Assembly: GCF_900141985.1 (NCBI RefSeq)
Contig: NZ_FQZK01000003.1
Span: forward strand, 1 to 64,000
Source: Nocardiopsis flavescens
GTDB taxonomy: Bacteria; Actinomycetota; Actinomycetes; Streptosporangiales; Streptosporangiaceae
Length of the DNA stretch: 64,000 nucleotides
Reading direction: 5' to 3'
Below are positions 36,668-46,144 of the stretch, in pieces (within the stretch, counting starts at the first letter, position 1; each line of letters begins with the position of its first letter). The notes under the pieces are model-generated. The model searched no databases, was not told where the DNA came from, and worked only from the letters and a program-made list of their open reading frames with translations. Both the position numbers and the translations under genes were made by a program.

Positions 36668-39031
36668 ATGCCCGACACCCGACCCCGCGGCGGCACCGCC
36701 CGCCGGCTCGGCTCCGCCCTGGCGGCGCTGGCCCTGGCGGCGGGGACGCTGTTCGCCCCCGCCACCGCGCAGGCCGCGCCCGCGGCCCCGCCCGCCCCCG
36801 CCGAGGCGTCCGCCTCCTCCGACGCCGGGTGCCGCCCCGACGGGCTGTACGCCACCCCCGGCGTGGACGTCCCCTACTGCGACATCTACGACGCCGACGG
36901 CCGCGAGAAGCTCCCCAACGACCTGGACCGCCGGGTCATCGGCTACTTCACCAGCTGGCGCAACGGCTCCAACGGGCAGCCCGAGTACCTGGCCGACGAC
37001 ATCCCCTGGGACCGGATCTCCCACATCAACTACGCCTTCGCGCACGTGGGCCCGGACGACCGGGTGTCCGTGGGGGCCGACACCCCCGACAACCCGGCCA
37101 CCGGGATGACCTGGGAGGGCCTGGAGCCCGACCCCGAATTCGACTACCGGGGGCACTTCAACCTGCTCAACAGGTTCAAGAAGGAGCACCCCGGGGTGAA
37201 GACCCTGGTGGCGGTCGGCGGCTGGGCCGAGACCGGCGGGTACTTCGGCGCCGACGGCGAGCGGGTGGACAGCGGCGGGTTCTACTCGATGACGACGACG
37301 CCCACGGGGGTGAACCACGCGGGCATCGAGACCTTCGCCGACTCCGCGGTGGAGTTCGTGCGCGAGTACGGGTTCGACGGGCTCGACATCGACTACGAGT
37401 ACGCCACCTCCAACAACGGCGCGGGCAGCCCGGACGACTTCTGGATCTCCGACGCGCGGCGCGGCCTGCTGTGGGAGGGCTACGAGGAGCTGATGCGCGT
37501 GCTGCGCGAGAAGCTCGACGAGGCCTCCGCCGAGGACGGCACGTACTACCAGCTGACCGCCGCGGTGCCCGCCTCCGGGTGGCTGCTGCGCGGCCAGGAG
37601 GTGCACCAGGTCGTGCGGTACCTCGACTTCGTGAACATGATGACCTACGACCTGCACGGCACCTGGAACCACTTCGTCGGCCACAACGGCGCGCTGTACG
37701 ACAGCGGCCTGGACCCCGAGCTGAGCGCGGTGTACGGGGCCTACAACGGCATCGGCTACCTCAACGCGGACTGGGCCCACCACTACTTCCGGGGCGCGAT
37801 GCAGGCGGGCCGGATCAACCTGGGCGTCCCGTTCTACACGCGCGGTTGGACCGGCGTGCAGGGCGGCACCGACGGGCTCTGGGGCACCGCGGCCCTGCCG
37901 GACCAGACGCAGTGCCCGCCGGGAACCGGGGTCAACACCCCCTGCGGCAACGGGGCGGACGGCATCGACAACCTGTGGCACGACAGCGACCCGGTCACCG
38001 GCGGCGAGGTCGCCGCGGGCGCCAACCCCATCTGGCACGTGCTCAACCTGGAGGACGGGGTGGTCGGCGACTACGCCGCCGACTACGGGGTCGACGAGCC
38101 GATCACGGGCACCTACGAGCGCCACTGGGACGACGTGACCGGGAACGAGTGGTGGTGGAACGCGCAGACCCGCACGTTCCTGACCGGCGACGCCGACCGG
38201 ACGATCCGGGCCAAGGCCGACTACGTGGCCGACACGGGCCTGGGGGGCGTCATGATCTGGGAGATGGCGGGCGACTACTCCTACGACGCCGGCGCGGGCC
38301 AGTACGTCATGGGCGACACCCTCATCACGTCGCTGCACGAGACCCTGAGCGACGCGGGGCCGTACGGCGCCCGCAAGGCCGAGACCGACGCCCCGGCCGA
38401 GGTCCTGGACGTGGACGTGGACTTCGGCGGGTTCGCGCTGGGCGACAACAACTACCCCATCAGCCCGGAGGTCACCCTCACCAACAACTCGGGCACCGCC
38501 ATCCCGGGCGGGGCGAAGATCACCTTCGACTACGGCACCTCCGCGCCGGGCGACATGGGCGACCAGTCGGGGCTGGGGCTCACCCACCTCCAGATCGGGC
38601 ACGACCGGGCGAACAACATCGGCGGCCTGGACGGGGACTTCCACCGGGCGCAGATCACCGTGCCGGACTGGCAGTCCATCCCGGCGGGCGGGACGTTCTC
38701 GTTCGACCTCAGCTGGCGGCTGCCCATCGCCCAGCCCTCCAACTGGCGGATCGAGGCGGGCGGCACGGAGTACGCCCTCACCTACGACCACCCGCGCGAG
38801 GGCACCGTGGTGGACGGCCCCGGCGACGGCGGCGGGGACCCCGGCGGCGAGGACCCCGGCGGTGAGCCGGGCGACTGCACCGCGCAGGCCTGGACCCCCG
38901 GCGGCACCTACACCGGCGGCGACGTGGTCTCCCACGGCGGCTCCGAGTGGCGCGCCCAGTGGTGGACGCAGGGCGAGGAGCCCGGCACCACCGGCGAATG
39001 GGGCGTCTGGCGCCTCGTCGGCGCCTGCTGA
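36668..39031 (+). CDS. Secreted multi-domain GH18 chitinase
   Basis: Chitinase of 787 residues. The signal peptide ends near TAQAAPA (about 37). The GH18 domain (about 88-560) has DGLDIDYE with catalytic Glu244, MMTYDLHG, and an alpha/beta insertion typical of the ChiA-like subgroup. A beta-sandwich chitinase C-terminal domain (about 575-715, VDFGGFALGDNNYPISPEVTLTNNSG) follows. A Gly/Asp/Pro linker then leads to the same CBM5/12 module as the previous gene. The ATG follows GAGGAAGG at 36653-36660. The two chitinases lie in tandem and probably act together on chitin as a processive and an endo enzyme; that division is inferred. Confidence 0.95.
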   Translation: MPDTRPRGGTARRLGSALAALALAAGTLFAPATAQAAPAAPPAPAEASASSDAGCRPDGLYATPGVDVPYCDIYDADGREKLPNDLDRRVIGYFTSWRNGSNGQPEYLADDIPWDRISHINYAFAHVGPDDRVSVGADTPDNPATGMTWEGLEPDPEFDYRGHFNLLNRFKKEHPGVKTLVAVGGWAETGGYFGADGERVDSGGFYSMTTTPTGVNHAGIETFADSAVEFVREYGFDGLDIDYEYATSNNGAGSPDDFWISDARRGLLWEGYEELMRVLREKLDEASAEDGTYYQLTAAVPASGWLLRGQEVHQVVRYLDFVNMMTYDLHGTWNHFVGHNGALYDSGLDPELSAVYGAYNGIGYLNADWAHHYFRGAMQAGRINLGVPFYTRGWTGVQGGTDGLWGTAALPDQTQCPPGTGVNTPCGNGADGIDNLWHDSDPVTGGEVAAGANPIWHVLNLEDGVVGDYAADYGVDEPITGTYERHWDDVTGNEWWWNAQTRTFLTGDADRTIRAKADYVADTGLGGVMIWEMAGDYSYDAGAGQYVMGDTLITSLHETLSDAGPYGARKAETDAPAEVLDVDVDFGGFALGDNNYPISPEVTLTNNSGTAIPGGAKITFDYGTSAPGDMGDQSGLGLTHLQIGHDRANNIGGLDGDFHRAQITVPDWQSIPAGGTFSFDLSWRLPIAQPSNWRIEAGGTEYALTYDHPREGTVVDGPGDGGGDPGGEDPGGEPGDCTAQAWTPGGTYTGGDVVSHGGSEWRAQWWTQGEEPGTTGEWGVWRLVGAC

Positions 39032-39034
39032 CCC
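38909..39034 (+). repeat. 126-base direct repeat, copy B (chitin-binding module)
   Basis: Second copy of 36390-36515, 2519 bases away, with one synonymous difference. The upstream halves of the two chitin-binding modules differ, so identity stops sharply at TACACCGG. Confidence 0.97.
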
Positions 39035-39090
39035 CGGGGCCGCGCGCGGGGGCCCGTCCCCCTTCCCGCTCCGCGCGGCCCCGTACGGAA

Positions 39091-39128
39091 GAGGGCGGGA
39101 GCGCCCGTCCCCCGGCGCTCCCGCCCTC
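39091..39128. terminator. Strong bidirectional hairpin between chitinase and fbiC
   Basis: GAGGGCGGGAGCGCC and its exact complement form a 15-base stem with an 8-base loop in the gap between the convergent stops at 39031 and 39144, followed by CCCCCTT on the plus strand. Confidence 0.85.
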
Positions 39129-39143
39129 CCCCTTCCCCGGGCC

Positions 39144-41759
39144 TCAGGCGAGGGGGAGGGGGCGGCGGAGGATGCTCGGGGCGACGCCGTCGCGGGCCAG
39201 TGCGGTGCGGCGGCGCTCCTCGGGGACCTCGCCGTAGAGGGTGGTGCGCTGGCGCAGCGGGCGGCCGGTCGGCTCGACCAGGGCGCGGATGTCGGTGATG
39301 GTCTTGTACGAACCCTGGTCCGAGCCCGCCATGCGGCTGATGGTCTCCTCCATCAGGGTGCCGCCCACGTCGTTGACCCCGCCGCGGAGCAGCAGCCGGC
39401 AGGTGTCCTCGGCGAGCTTCACCCAGGAGCACTGGATGTTGTCGATCGCCCCGTGCAGCAGCAGGCGGGCCAGCGCGTGCACCGCCCGGTTCTCCCGGAC
39501 CGTGGGCCCCGTGCGGGCCAGGCCCGCGAGGTAGATGGGGGCGCTGGTGTGCACGAACGGCAGCGGCACGAACTCGGTGAACCCCGGCCGCCCGTTGCGC
39601 TCCAGGGAGCGCTCCTGGAGCGAGCGCAGCAGCTTGATGTGCGCCACCCAGTGGCGGGGCGAGTCCACGTGCCCGTACATCATCGTCGACGTGGTGGGGA
39701 TGCCCAGGTCGTGCGCGGTGGTGATGACGTCGATCCACGCGCTCGCCGGGAGCTTGCCCTTGGTGAGGACCCAGCGGATCTCGTCGTCGAGGATCTCGGC
39801 GGCGGTCCCCGGGAGCGACCCCAGGCCCGCGTCGCGGGCCCGGGTCAGCCACTCGCGGACCGGCAGGTCGGTGCGGGCCGCCCCGTTGACCACCTCCATC
39901 GGGCTGAACGCGTGGACGTGCATCCGCGGAACGCGCTCGCGGACGGCGGCGGCGATGTCGAAGTAGGCGGTGCCCGGCAGGTCCGGGTGGATGCCGCCCT
40001 GCATGCACACCTCGGTGGCGCCCGCGTCCCACGCCTCCTCGGCGCGGTCGGCGACCTGGTCCAGCGACAGGGTGTAGGCGTCGGCGTCGGTGCGGCGCTG
40101 GGCGAACGCGCAGAACCGGCAGCCGGTGTAGCAGACGTTGGTGAAGTTGATGTTCCGGGTGACCACGAACGTGACGTCGTCGCCGACCGCGTCGCGCCGC
40201 ACCCCGTCGGCCAGCTCCGCCAGCGCCTCCAGCTCCGCCCCGTCGGCGTGCAGCAGCGCCAGGGCCTGCGCGTCGGACAGCCCGGCCGGGTCCCTCTCGG
40301 CGGCCCGCAGGGCCCCGGAGACCTCCGGGTCGAACCGCCGGGGCACCGCGCCCTCGCGGTCGACCTCGCCGCGCAGGGACTCCCAGTCGCCGTACACCGC
40401 GTCGAAGTCGCCGCGCCGGTCTGTGGTGCGGCCCTCGGTGTCGACGGCGGTGTGCAGGTCGGTGCGCCCGCGGGAGGTGAGCACCGCCTCGGGCTCTTGC
40501 CAGGGGCGGCCCACCAGCGGCGCGTCCTCGACCGCCAGGCCGGTGACCGGGTCGGCGAGCGCCTCCACGTGCGCCCGCAGCCGCGGGTCGAGCCAGGGCT
40601 CCCCCGCCCGGACGTACTCCGGGTAGACGGTGAGCCGCTCCCGGAGCTCGAACCCCTGGGCGGCGCTGCGGGCGGCCAGGTCGTCGATCTGCGGCCAGGG
40701 CCGCTCCGGGTTGACGTGGTCGGCGGTGAGCGGGGAGACCCCGCCCCAGTCGTCGATGCCCGCGCGGAGCATGAGCGCGTACTCGTCGCGGCCGCCGTCC
40801 TCGGCCCCGATGAGGTTGGGCGGCGCCTGGATGTGCGCCCTGGGCCCCATCACCAGGCGGGTGACGGCGATGGCGGCGGCCATCCCGTCGATCTCGGCGT
40901 CGGCCCGGTGCATCATCGCGGTGTCCGGCTTGGCGCGGAAGTTCTGGATGATCACCTCCTGGATCCCGCCGTGGCGGCGGGCGGCGGCGCGCATCGCGAA
41001 GATGGACTCGGCGCGGTCGGCGACGGTCTCCCCGATGCCCAGGAGGAGGCCGGTGGTGAAGGGGACGTTCGTGCGGCCGGCGTCCTCCAGGGCGCGCAGG
41101 CGCACGGCGGGGTCCTTGTCCGGACTGCCGTAGTGCGGTTGGCCCTTCTCCTCGAACAGCCGCCGGGAGGTCGTCTCCAGCATCATGCCCATGGAGGGGG
41201 CCACGGGCTTGAGGCGCTGGAAGTCGGACCAGGTCAGCACGCCCGGGTTGAGGTGGGGCAGGAGCCCGGTCTCCTCCAGGATCATGATGGCGGTGGCGCG
41301 CACGTAGGACAGGGTGTCGTCGTAGCCGTGGGCGTCGAGCCACTCCGCGGCCTGCCGCCACCGGTCCTCGGGCCGGTCCCCCAGGGTGATGAGGGCCTCC
41401 TTGCAGCCCATCGCGGCGCCCTTGCGGGCGATGTCGAGCACCTCGTCCGGGGACAGGAACGGGGCCGGGAGGCGGCCGGGCACGGTCGCGAAGGTGCAGT
41501 AGTGGCAGCGGTCGCGGCACAGGCGGGTGAGCGGGACGAACACCTTGCGGCTGTAGGTGACCACCCCGGGCCGGCCCGCGGCCTCCAGGCCCGCGTCGCG
41601 TACCCGGGACGCGTGTCCCAGGAGGGTTTCCAGGTCCTCGCCGCGGGCGTGCAGCAGGACCTCCGCCTCGGCGGCGTCCAGGGTCTTGCCGTCCCGGGCG
41701 CGCGCGAGGGCGCGGCGCAGGGCGGACGGGGCGGGGGCGGGTTCGTTCGCACCGGTCAT
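39144..41759 (-). CDS. fbiC: F0 synthase, fused CofG-CofH radical SAM enzyme
   Basis: Makes the deazaflavin Fo from tyrosine and 5-amino-6-ribitylaminouracil. The 871 residues contain two radical SAM halves in the order CofG then CofH. The first cluster is Cys81, Cys85, Cys88 (CRDRCHYC) and the second is Cys543, Cys547, Cys550 (CYTGCRFC). Both CxxxCxxC sets are complete. The ATG at 41759 is chosen over GTG 41768 because AGGGTG precedes it at a usable distance. It is on the opposite strand to fbiAB and separated by the antiporter and chitinases. Confidence 0.96.
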   Translation of the reverse strand: MTGANEPAPAPSALRRALARARDGKTLDAAEAEVLLHARGEDLETLLGHASRVRDAGLEAAGRPGVVTYSRKVFVPLTRLCRDRCHYCTFATVPGRLPAPFLSPDEVLDIARKGAAMGCKEALITLGDRPEDRWRQAAEWLDAHGYDDTLSYVRATAIMILEETGLLPHLNPGVLTWSDFQRLKPVAPSMGMMLETTSRRLFEEKGQPHYGSPDKDPAVRLRALEDAGRTNVPFTTGLLLGIGETVADRAESIFAMRAAARRHGGIQEVIIQNFRAKPDTAMMHRADAEIDGMAAAIAVTRLVMGPRAHIQAPPNLIGAEDGGRDEYALMLRAGIDDWGGVSPLTADHVNPERPWPQIDDLAARSAAQGFELRERLTVYPEYVRAGEPWLDPRLRAHVEALADPVTGLAVEDAPLVGRPWQEPEAVLTSRGRTDLHTAVDTEGRTTDRRGDFDAVYGDWESLRGEVDREGAVPRRFDPEVSGALRAAERDPAGLSDAQALALLHADGAELEALAELADGVRRDAVGDDVTFVVTRNINFTNVCYTGCRFCAFAQRRTDADAYTLSLDQVADRAEEAWDAGATEVCMQGGIHPDLPGTAYFDIAAAVRERVPRMHVHAFSPMEVVNGAARTDLPVREWLTRARDAGLGSLPGTAAEILDDEIRWVLTKGKLPASAWIDVITTAHDLGIPTTSTMMYGHVDSPRHWVAHIKLLRSLQERSLERNGRPGFTEFVPLPFVHTSAPIYLAGLARTGPTVRENRAVHALARLLLHGAIDNIQCSWVKLAEDTCRLLLRGGVNDVGGTLMEETISRMAGSDQGSYKTITDIRALVEPTGRPLRQRTTLYGEVPEERRRTALARDGVAPSILRRPLPLA

Positions 41760-41995
41760 AAGCGGCACCCTACGCCCCGCCGGTTCCGCTCCGGTGAACC
41801 GCGTCGGCCGGGCGCGGGAGGGCGTAGGGTCGGCCCTGGACCGTGTTCCCCCGGTCCGCGCCCCCGCTCCGGTCCGGCCGGAGGAGGGGCTGGGCGGGGG
41901 CCGGACCCTCCTTGGGGCCCGCCGGGGCCCGCGGCCCCCGGCGGCGCGGGAGGGTTGCCGGAGAACAGGCCGCGGACACGATGAGGAGGGACCGG

Positions 41996-42955
41996 GTGCT
42001 CGCTCGGCTGCGCCGCGACCCCTGGGTGCGGCTCGCGCTGCTGGTCCTGCTGTGCGCGTGCGCCGGGTGGGCCCTGCACGGGCACTGGGAGCAGGCCCGC
42101 GACACCGCGCTGTCCCTCCCGCTGTGGACGCTTCCGCTGGCGGTGCTGGCCGGGATGGCCGGGCTGACCGCGCAGATGATGGCCTGGCGGGCGCTGCTGG
42201 CCGGGCTGGGCTCCCCGCTGCCGGTGCCGGTGGCGGCGCGGGTGATGTTCGTGGGCCAGCTCGGCAAGTACCTGCCGGGGTCGGTGTGGGCGTTCGTGGC
42301 GCAGGTGGAGCTGGCCCGCGACCACGCGGTGCCCCGGGTGCGGGGCACCGCGGCGACGCTGCTGGCCGTGGGGGTGACGGTGGCCGCGGGCCTGGCGGTG
42401 GCGGCGGTGGCGCTGCCGCTGTCGTCGGCGGAGGCGGCGCGGACGTGGTGGTGGGCGCTCGCCCTGGCCCCGCTGCTGCTGGCCGGGCTGCACCCGCGCG
42501 TGGTGCGGTGGGGGGTGCGCCTGGCCGCGCGTCCCTTCGCCCGGTTCCGCGAGGTGGCCGAGGCCGGGCCGCTGGACATCGGCGGCCGGGCGATGGCCGC
42601 GGCGCTGGGGTGGACGCTGGCCGCCTGGGTACCGCTGGGGCTGCATCTGTGGGTGCTCGTGTGGGCGGTGGGCGGCGACCCGCGGGGGTCGCTGGCCCCG
42701 GCGGTGGGCGCGTACGCGCTGGCGTGGACGCTGGGCCTGCTGGTGGTGTTCGCCCCGGCCGGGCTGGGGGTGCGCGAGGCGGTGCTGGTGGTGGCCCTGG
42801 CCCCGGTGGTGGACGCCGGTGCGGCCCTGGTCGCGGCGGTGCTGTCGCGGCTGGTCATGACGGTCGCCGACGTGGCGTGGGCGGGGTTGTCGGTCCCGCT
42901 GGCGCGGTTCGGTGGCGCGGCGGCGGACGCCGACGGGCGGCCCGGACCGGCGTGA
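41996..42955 (+). CDS. Lysylphosphatidylglycerol synthase TM-like (UPF0104) membrane protein
   Basis: Integral membrane protein of 319 residues with eight or so hydrophobic helices. It fits the LPG_synthase_TM/UPF0104 family by [28 protein letters not shown] near residue 90 and [17 protein letters not shown] near the end. There is no C-terminal aminoacyl-transferase domain, so it would act as a flippase-like or glycan-linked membrane protein rather than a lysyl transferase. GTG 41996 has GGAGGG 6 bases upstream; ATG 41981 is possible, and a longer start at 41843 is judged spurious. Confidence 0.85.
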   Translation: MLARLRRDPWVRLALLVLLCACAGWALHGHWEQARDTALSLPLWTLPLAVLAGMAGLTAQMMAWRALLAGLGSPLPVPVAARVMFVGQLGKYLPGSVWAFVAQVELARDHAVPRVRGTAATLLAVGVTVAAGLAVAAVALPLSSAEAARTWWWALALAPLLLAGLHPRVVRWGVRLAARPFARFREVAEAGPLDIGGRAMAAALGWTLAAWVPLGLHLWVLVWAVGGDPRGSLAPAVGAYALAWTLGLLVVFAPAGLGVREAVLVVALAPVVDAGAALVAAVLSRLVMTVADVAWAGLSVPLARFGGAAADADGRPGPA

Positions 42956-43025
42956 ACCCCTTTCCGGGGATCGGGCTACTACAGGTAGAAGCACGCCTCT
43001 GACGTCCCCCACGGATCGGACCCCC

Positions 43026-43631
43026 ATGTCCCCCACCGCCTCCCGGGCGCAGGCGCACGAAGGAGCGGAGAGCGACGCGTCGGTCATCCGCCGGTCGCTG
43101 CACGAACCCGCCGGCTTCGGTGAGATCTTCCACCGGCACGCACCCGCGCTGCATCGCTACACCGCCCGAAGGCTGGGCTCCGCCGAGGCCGAAGACGTGG
43201 TCGCCGAGACCTTCCACATCGCCTTCCGCGAACGGCGGCGCTACGACCCTGCGTACCCGGACGCACGCCCATGGCTGTGGAGGATCGCCGCCAACCTGAT
43301 CCGCAGACACCACCGCACCGAGACGCGCCACTACCGCGCCCTGGCGCGGACCGGCGCCGACCCGGTGCTGGAGGGGCACGCCGACCGGGTGGACGCGCGG
43401 GTGGACGCGGACGCGGTGTCGGCCTCCCTGGCCAGCGTCCTGGCCCGGCTCTCCAAGGGCGACCGCGACGTCCTGCTGCTGATCGCCTGGGGAGATCTGA
43501 CCTACGAGGAGGCCGCCTCGGTGCTCGGCATCCCGGTGGGTACCGTGCGCTCCCGGCTGCACCGCGCCCGCAGAATCCTGCGCGCCGCCCTGTCCGCGTC
43601 CGCCGTCATCAACGAGGAGGGGACCCGGTGA
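43026..43631 (+). CDS. ECF-type RNA polymerase sigma factor
   Basis: Sigma factor of 201 residues. Region 2 (about 30-95) includes GFGEIFHRHAPALHRYTARRLGSAEAEDVVAETFHIAFRER and PWLWRIAANLIRRHHR. Region 4 (about 140-190) includes LSKGDRDVLLLIAWGDLTYEEAASVLGIPVGTVRSRLHRARRIL. No region 3 or anti-sigma zinc motif is seen in it. The stop overlaps the next gene by 4 bases, so the two are translated together and the downstream product is a plausible modulator. Confidence 0.95.
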   Translation: MSPTASRAQAHEGAESDASVIRRSLHEPAGFGEIFHRHAPALHRYTARRLGSAEAEDVVAETFHIAFRERRRYDPAYPDARPWLWRIAANLIRRHHRTETRHYRALARTGADPVLEGHADRVDARVDADAVSASLASVLARLSKGDRDVLLLIAWGDLTYEEAASVLGIPVGTVRSRLHRARRILRAALSASAVINEEGTR

Positions 43632-44704
43632 ACGAGCTCGACCACCTGAGGACCCTGAGGTCCCAGATCCCCGAGCGCACCTCCGAGGAGTTGGCGCTGC
43701 TCACCGGTTGGCGGCCTGGCCGCGGGGAGTTCCGGCCGGTGCGCCGCCCCCGCCTGCTTCCGCTGGCGCTGAGCGGCCTCGCGCTGGTCGCGGCGGCCGC
43801 CGTGTTCCTGGCGCTGGTGGTGTTCCCCGGCTCGTTCACGGTCGGCGTGGGCCCCGCCGTCGACCCCTCCGAGGAGGCGATCGAGGAGGTGGAGGGCGAC
43901 CCGATGGAGACCATGGGTCCGCTCATCGAGAAGATCGGCGCCCAGGAGCAGACCGGGACCGTGTGGTACACGCGTTCGGAGACGACCGAGGCCATCGGTG
44001 TGGGCCCGGCGGACGACCCCTACGCGATGCTGTACCGGATCACCGGTGAGCACTGGCGGAACACGGCGTTGTCGCAGTCGAGCCACCGGGGTCTGGACGA
44101 CCGCTGGGAGCCGGCCTCCGAGGAGCAGCGGGCCGCCTGGGAACGGGACGGCTCCCCGCAGACGTGGACGGAGAGCACGAACGGGGATGTGTCGATCGCC
44201 CAGGAGCACGCGATGGATGTTCCGGGCCCGCCGTACAAGGACTGGTACTACGTCATCGGTGACACCGTCCAGTTGGAGGACGAGGACCTGGCCGCCCTGC
44301 CGACCGACCCCGACGGACTGCGGGGGGAGTTCGGTCTGGGCACGGCGGTCCGCCCCGGCGACAGGCCCCTGCAGCCCTATTTCGACGCCGCCGCCCTACC
44401 GACATCGCCCGAGGTGCGCGCGGGGATCTACGAGATGATCGCCCAGGCCCCGGAGGTGGCGCCCTTCGAGGGCGAGGACGTGCTGGGGCGCCCGGCGGTC
44501 GGTATCTCCCAGGTGGCGGACGACGGCGCCCAGGGGCGCTTCGAACAGCGGCTGCTGTTCGACCCGGAGACCGCGGAGCTGCTCTCCTACGAGACGATCG
44601 TCATCACCCCGCCGGAGCACGCCCAGGCCTGGCAGAGGCCGGGCGAGCACGCCCGGTACGTCGCCTACGAGGAGAGCCTCTGGACCTCCGAAGGCCCGCC
44701 GTAG
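43628..44704 (+). CDS. CU044_5270-type membrane protein linked to the sigma factor
   Basis: Protein of 358 residues. A cytoplasmic N-terminus (about 1-40) precedes one TM helix (LPLALSGLALVAAAAVFLALVVF) and an extracytoplasmic domain. Motifs there include TGTVWYTRSETTEAIGVGP, AAWERDGSPQTW, and RAGIYEMIAQAPEVAPFEGEDVLGRPAVGI followed by RLLFDPETAELLSYETIVI. This type is regularly encoded right after an ECF sigma factor. Topology suggests an anti-sigma-like role, but no zinc-finger anti-sigma motif is present. GTGA overlap with the sigma gene shows coupling. The next gene is a lipoprotein paralogue. Confidence 0.82.
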   Translation: MNELDHLRTLRSQIPERTSEELALLTGWRPGRGEFRPVRRPRLLPLALSGLALVAAAAVFLALVVFPGSFTVGVGPAVDPSEEAIEEVEGDPMETMGPLIEKIGAQEQTGTVWYTRSETTEAIGVGPADDPYAMLYRITGEHWRNTALSQSSHRGLDDRWEPASEEQRAAWERDGSPQTWTESTNGDVSIAQEHAMDVPGPPYKDWYYVIGDTVQLEDEDLAALPTDPDGLRGEFGLGTAVRPGDRPLQPYFDAAALPTSPEVRAGIYEMIAQAPEVAPFEGEDVLGRPAVGISQVADDGAQGRFEQRLLFDPETAELLSYETIVITPPEHAQAWQRPGEHARYVAYEESLWTSEGPP

Positions 44705-44715
44705 TCCGCGGCGGC

Positions 44716-44753
44716 GTCCGGGATCCGCGCGGTGGACGACTCGGATCCCGGAC
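44716..44753 (+). terminator. Long-loop hairpin between the two paralogues
   Basis: GTCCGGGATCCG and CGGATCCCGGAC form a 12-base perfect inverted repeat with a 14-base loop, starting 12 bases after the stop. Confidence 0.6.
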
Positions 44754-44817
44754 GGGTCGGCCACCCGCCCGGAAACGGCGTTCCCCTCTCCCCGCACCAC
44801 CTGAAACAGGAGCCCCC

Positions 44818-45864
44818 ATGCACCCCGCCCGTTCCCTGCTCCCGGCCACCGCGGCCGTGGTCCTCACCCTGACCGCCTGCGCCCAGGGCGCCGCGGCGCC
44901 CGCCGCCGAGACGTCCGCGGAGCCCGTAGAGGAGGTCCCCACCGCCCTGGAGGTGATGGCCCCGGTCATCGAGGAGGCCCGGAACCTGCCCGTCAGGGGC
45001 GACGTCTGGAACCTGCGCACCCGATCGGCGGAGGCGTGGGGGGTGGGCCCAAAGGACGACAGGTACGGGGTTTACAACATCTACCACGCCGAAACCTGGA
45101 GCTGGGTGGACGAGTACGACATCGGGACCGGCCGGAGCGAGGGAGGCGAGGAGTGGGGGCTGAACGCCCAGCGGACCGATGCGACGACGTGGGAGCTGGT
45201 GAACGAGGACGCCTGGGACGCGTGGGAGCGTGACGGCTCCCCCGTTCGGTGGGAGCCCGACCCCGAGGTGGAGCGCGGCGACATCCCCACGCGGGAGGAG
45301 GGTTTCGGGGAGATGTCCGGTCCGCATCCCGGGGGCTGGGACTTCGGACTCGGCACCGTGGACCACCAGGGTCTCCAGGAGGCGTCCCCCGACCCCGACG
45401 ACCTGGAGGAGATGCTGTTCCCCGCCTCGGAGCCCATGCCGGACGACCCGGTGGGGCAGGGTCCTGACGGCACCGGGCACCCGTCGACGACGGGAAGCGG
45501 GCACGAGAGCGAGGAGGCGCGGCGGTTCTCCTACGTCAGCCGGTCGCTGCACCTCCCCTTCCCCCCCGAGGTCAGAGCCGGCATGTACACCCTCCTGGCC
45601 GGGATGCCCGGCGTCCGGCCGCTCGGTTCGGCGCGGGACGTGTCCGGCCGGTCGGCCGTGGGCGTGGCCTACACCCTCGACCCGACCGATATCGGCGCCG
45701 TCGAGCACCGGATCCTCTTCGACCCCGCCACCGGTGGGCTGCTCTCCCAGGAACAGGTGGTGATCGAACCCGCCGCGTCGGAGTCCGACTGGTGCGAGCC
45801 CGGAGACGTGGTGAAGTACACGCTCTACGAGTCCTCCATGTGGATCGACGGGCCTCCGCGGTAG
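44818..45864 (+). CDS. Lipoprotein paralogue of the CU044_5270-type protein
   Basis: Lipoprotein of 348 residues. The signal peptide ends in LTAC at Cys21. The mature part is homologous to the preceding protein: VWNLRTRSAEAWGVGPKDD, DAWERDGSPVRWEP, and RAGMYTLLAGMPGVRPLGSARDVSGRSAVGVAYTL followed by HRILFDPATGGLLSQEQVVI. It lacks the cytoplasmic head, so it cannot touch the sigma factor directly. It probably works at the outer face of the membrane, perhaps as a decoy, co-sensor or effector. AGGAG lies 7 bases before the ATG. Function is unknown. Confidence 0.85.
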   Translation: MHPARSLLPATAAVVLTLTACAQGAAAPAAETSAEPVEEVPTALEVMAPVIEEARNLPVRGDVWNLRTRSAEAWGVGPKDDRYGVYNIYHAETWSWVDEYDIGTGRSEGGEEWGLNAQRTDATTWELVNEDAWDAWERDGSPVRWEPDPEVERGDIPTREEGFGEMSGPHPGGWDFGLGTVDHQGLQEASPDPDDLEEMLFPASEPMPDDPVGQGPDGTGHPSTTGSGHESEEARRFSYVSRSLHLPFPPEVRAGMYTLLAGMPGVRPLGSARDVSGRSAVGVAYTLDPTDIGAVEHRILFDPATGGLLSQEQVVIEPAASESDWCEPGDVVKYTLYESSMWIDGPPR

Positions 45865-46144
45865 GCCCCTGCCGCCCGGGACCCGCGCGGCGGACTGCGC
45901 AGCTCCCGGGCGTGCGTCTCTACGGCAGCATGCCGTTCCCCCTGACACAGGCGCCCCCGTGCACCTCGCCCGCCGCCTCCACGTGCTGCCGCCTGCTTCA
46001 GGATGCTTCGCCCGGTGCCGGTCGGCAGGTCTCAGCTCCGCTCACCGGCGATGGTGGCGACTCCCGGTTCGTGGTCGTGAACAAGGCCGCGACATCGTCA
46101 CTTTTCGTGTTTCCACAGAAGGTGCGGCGCAGATGCGGGGCGGC

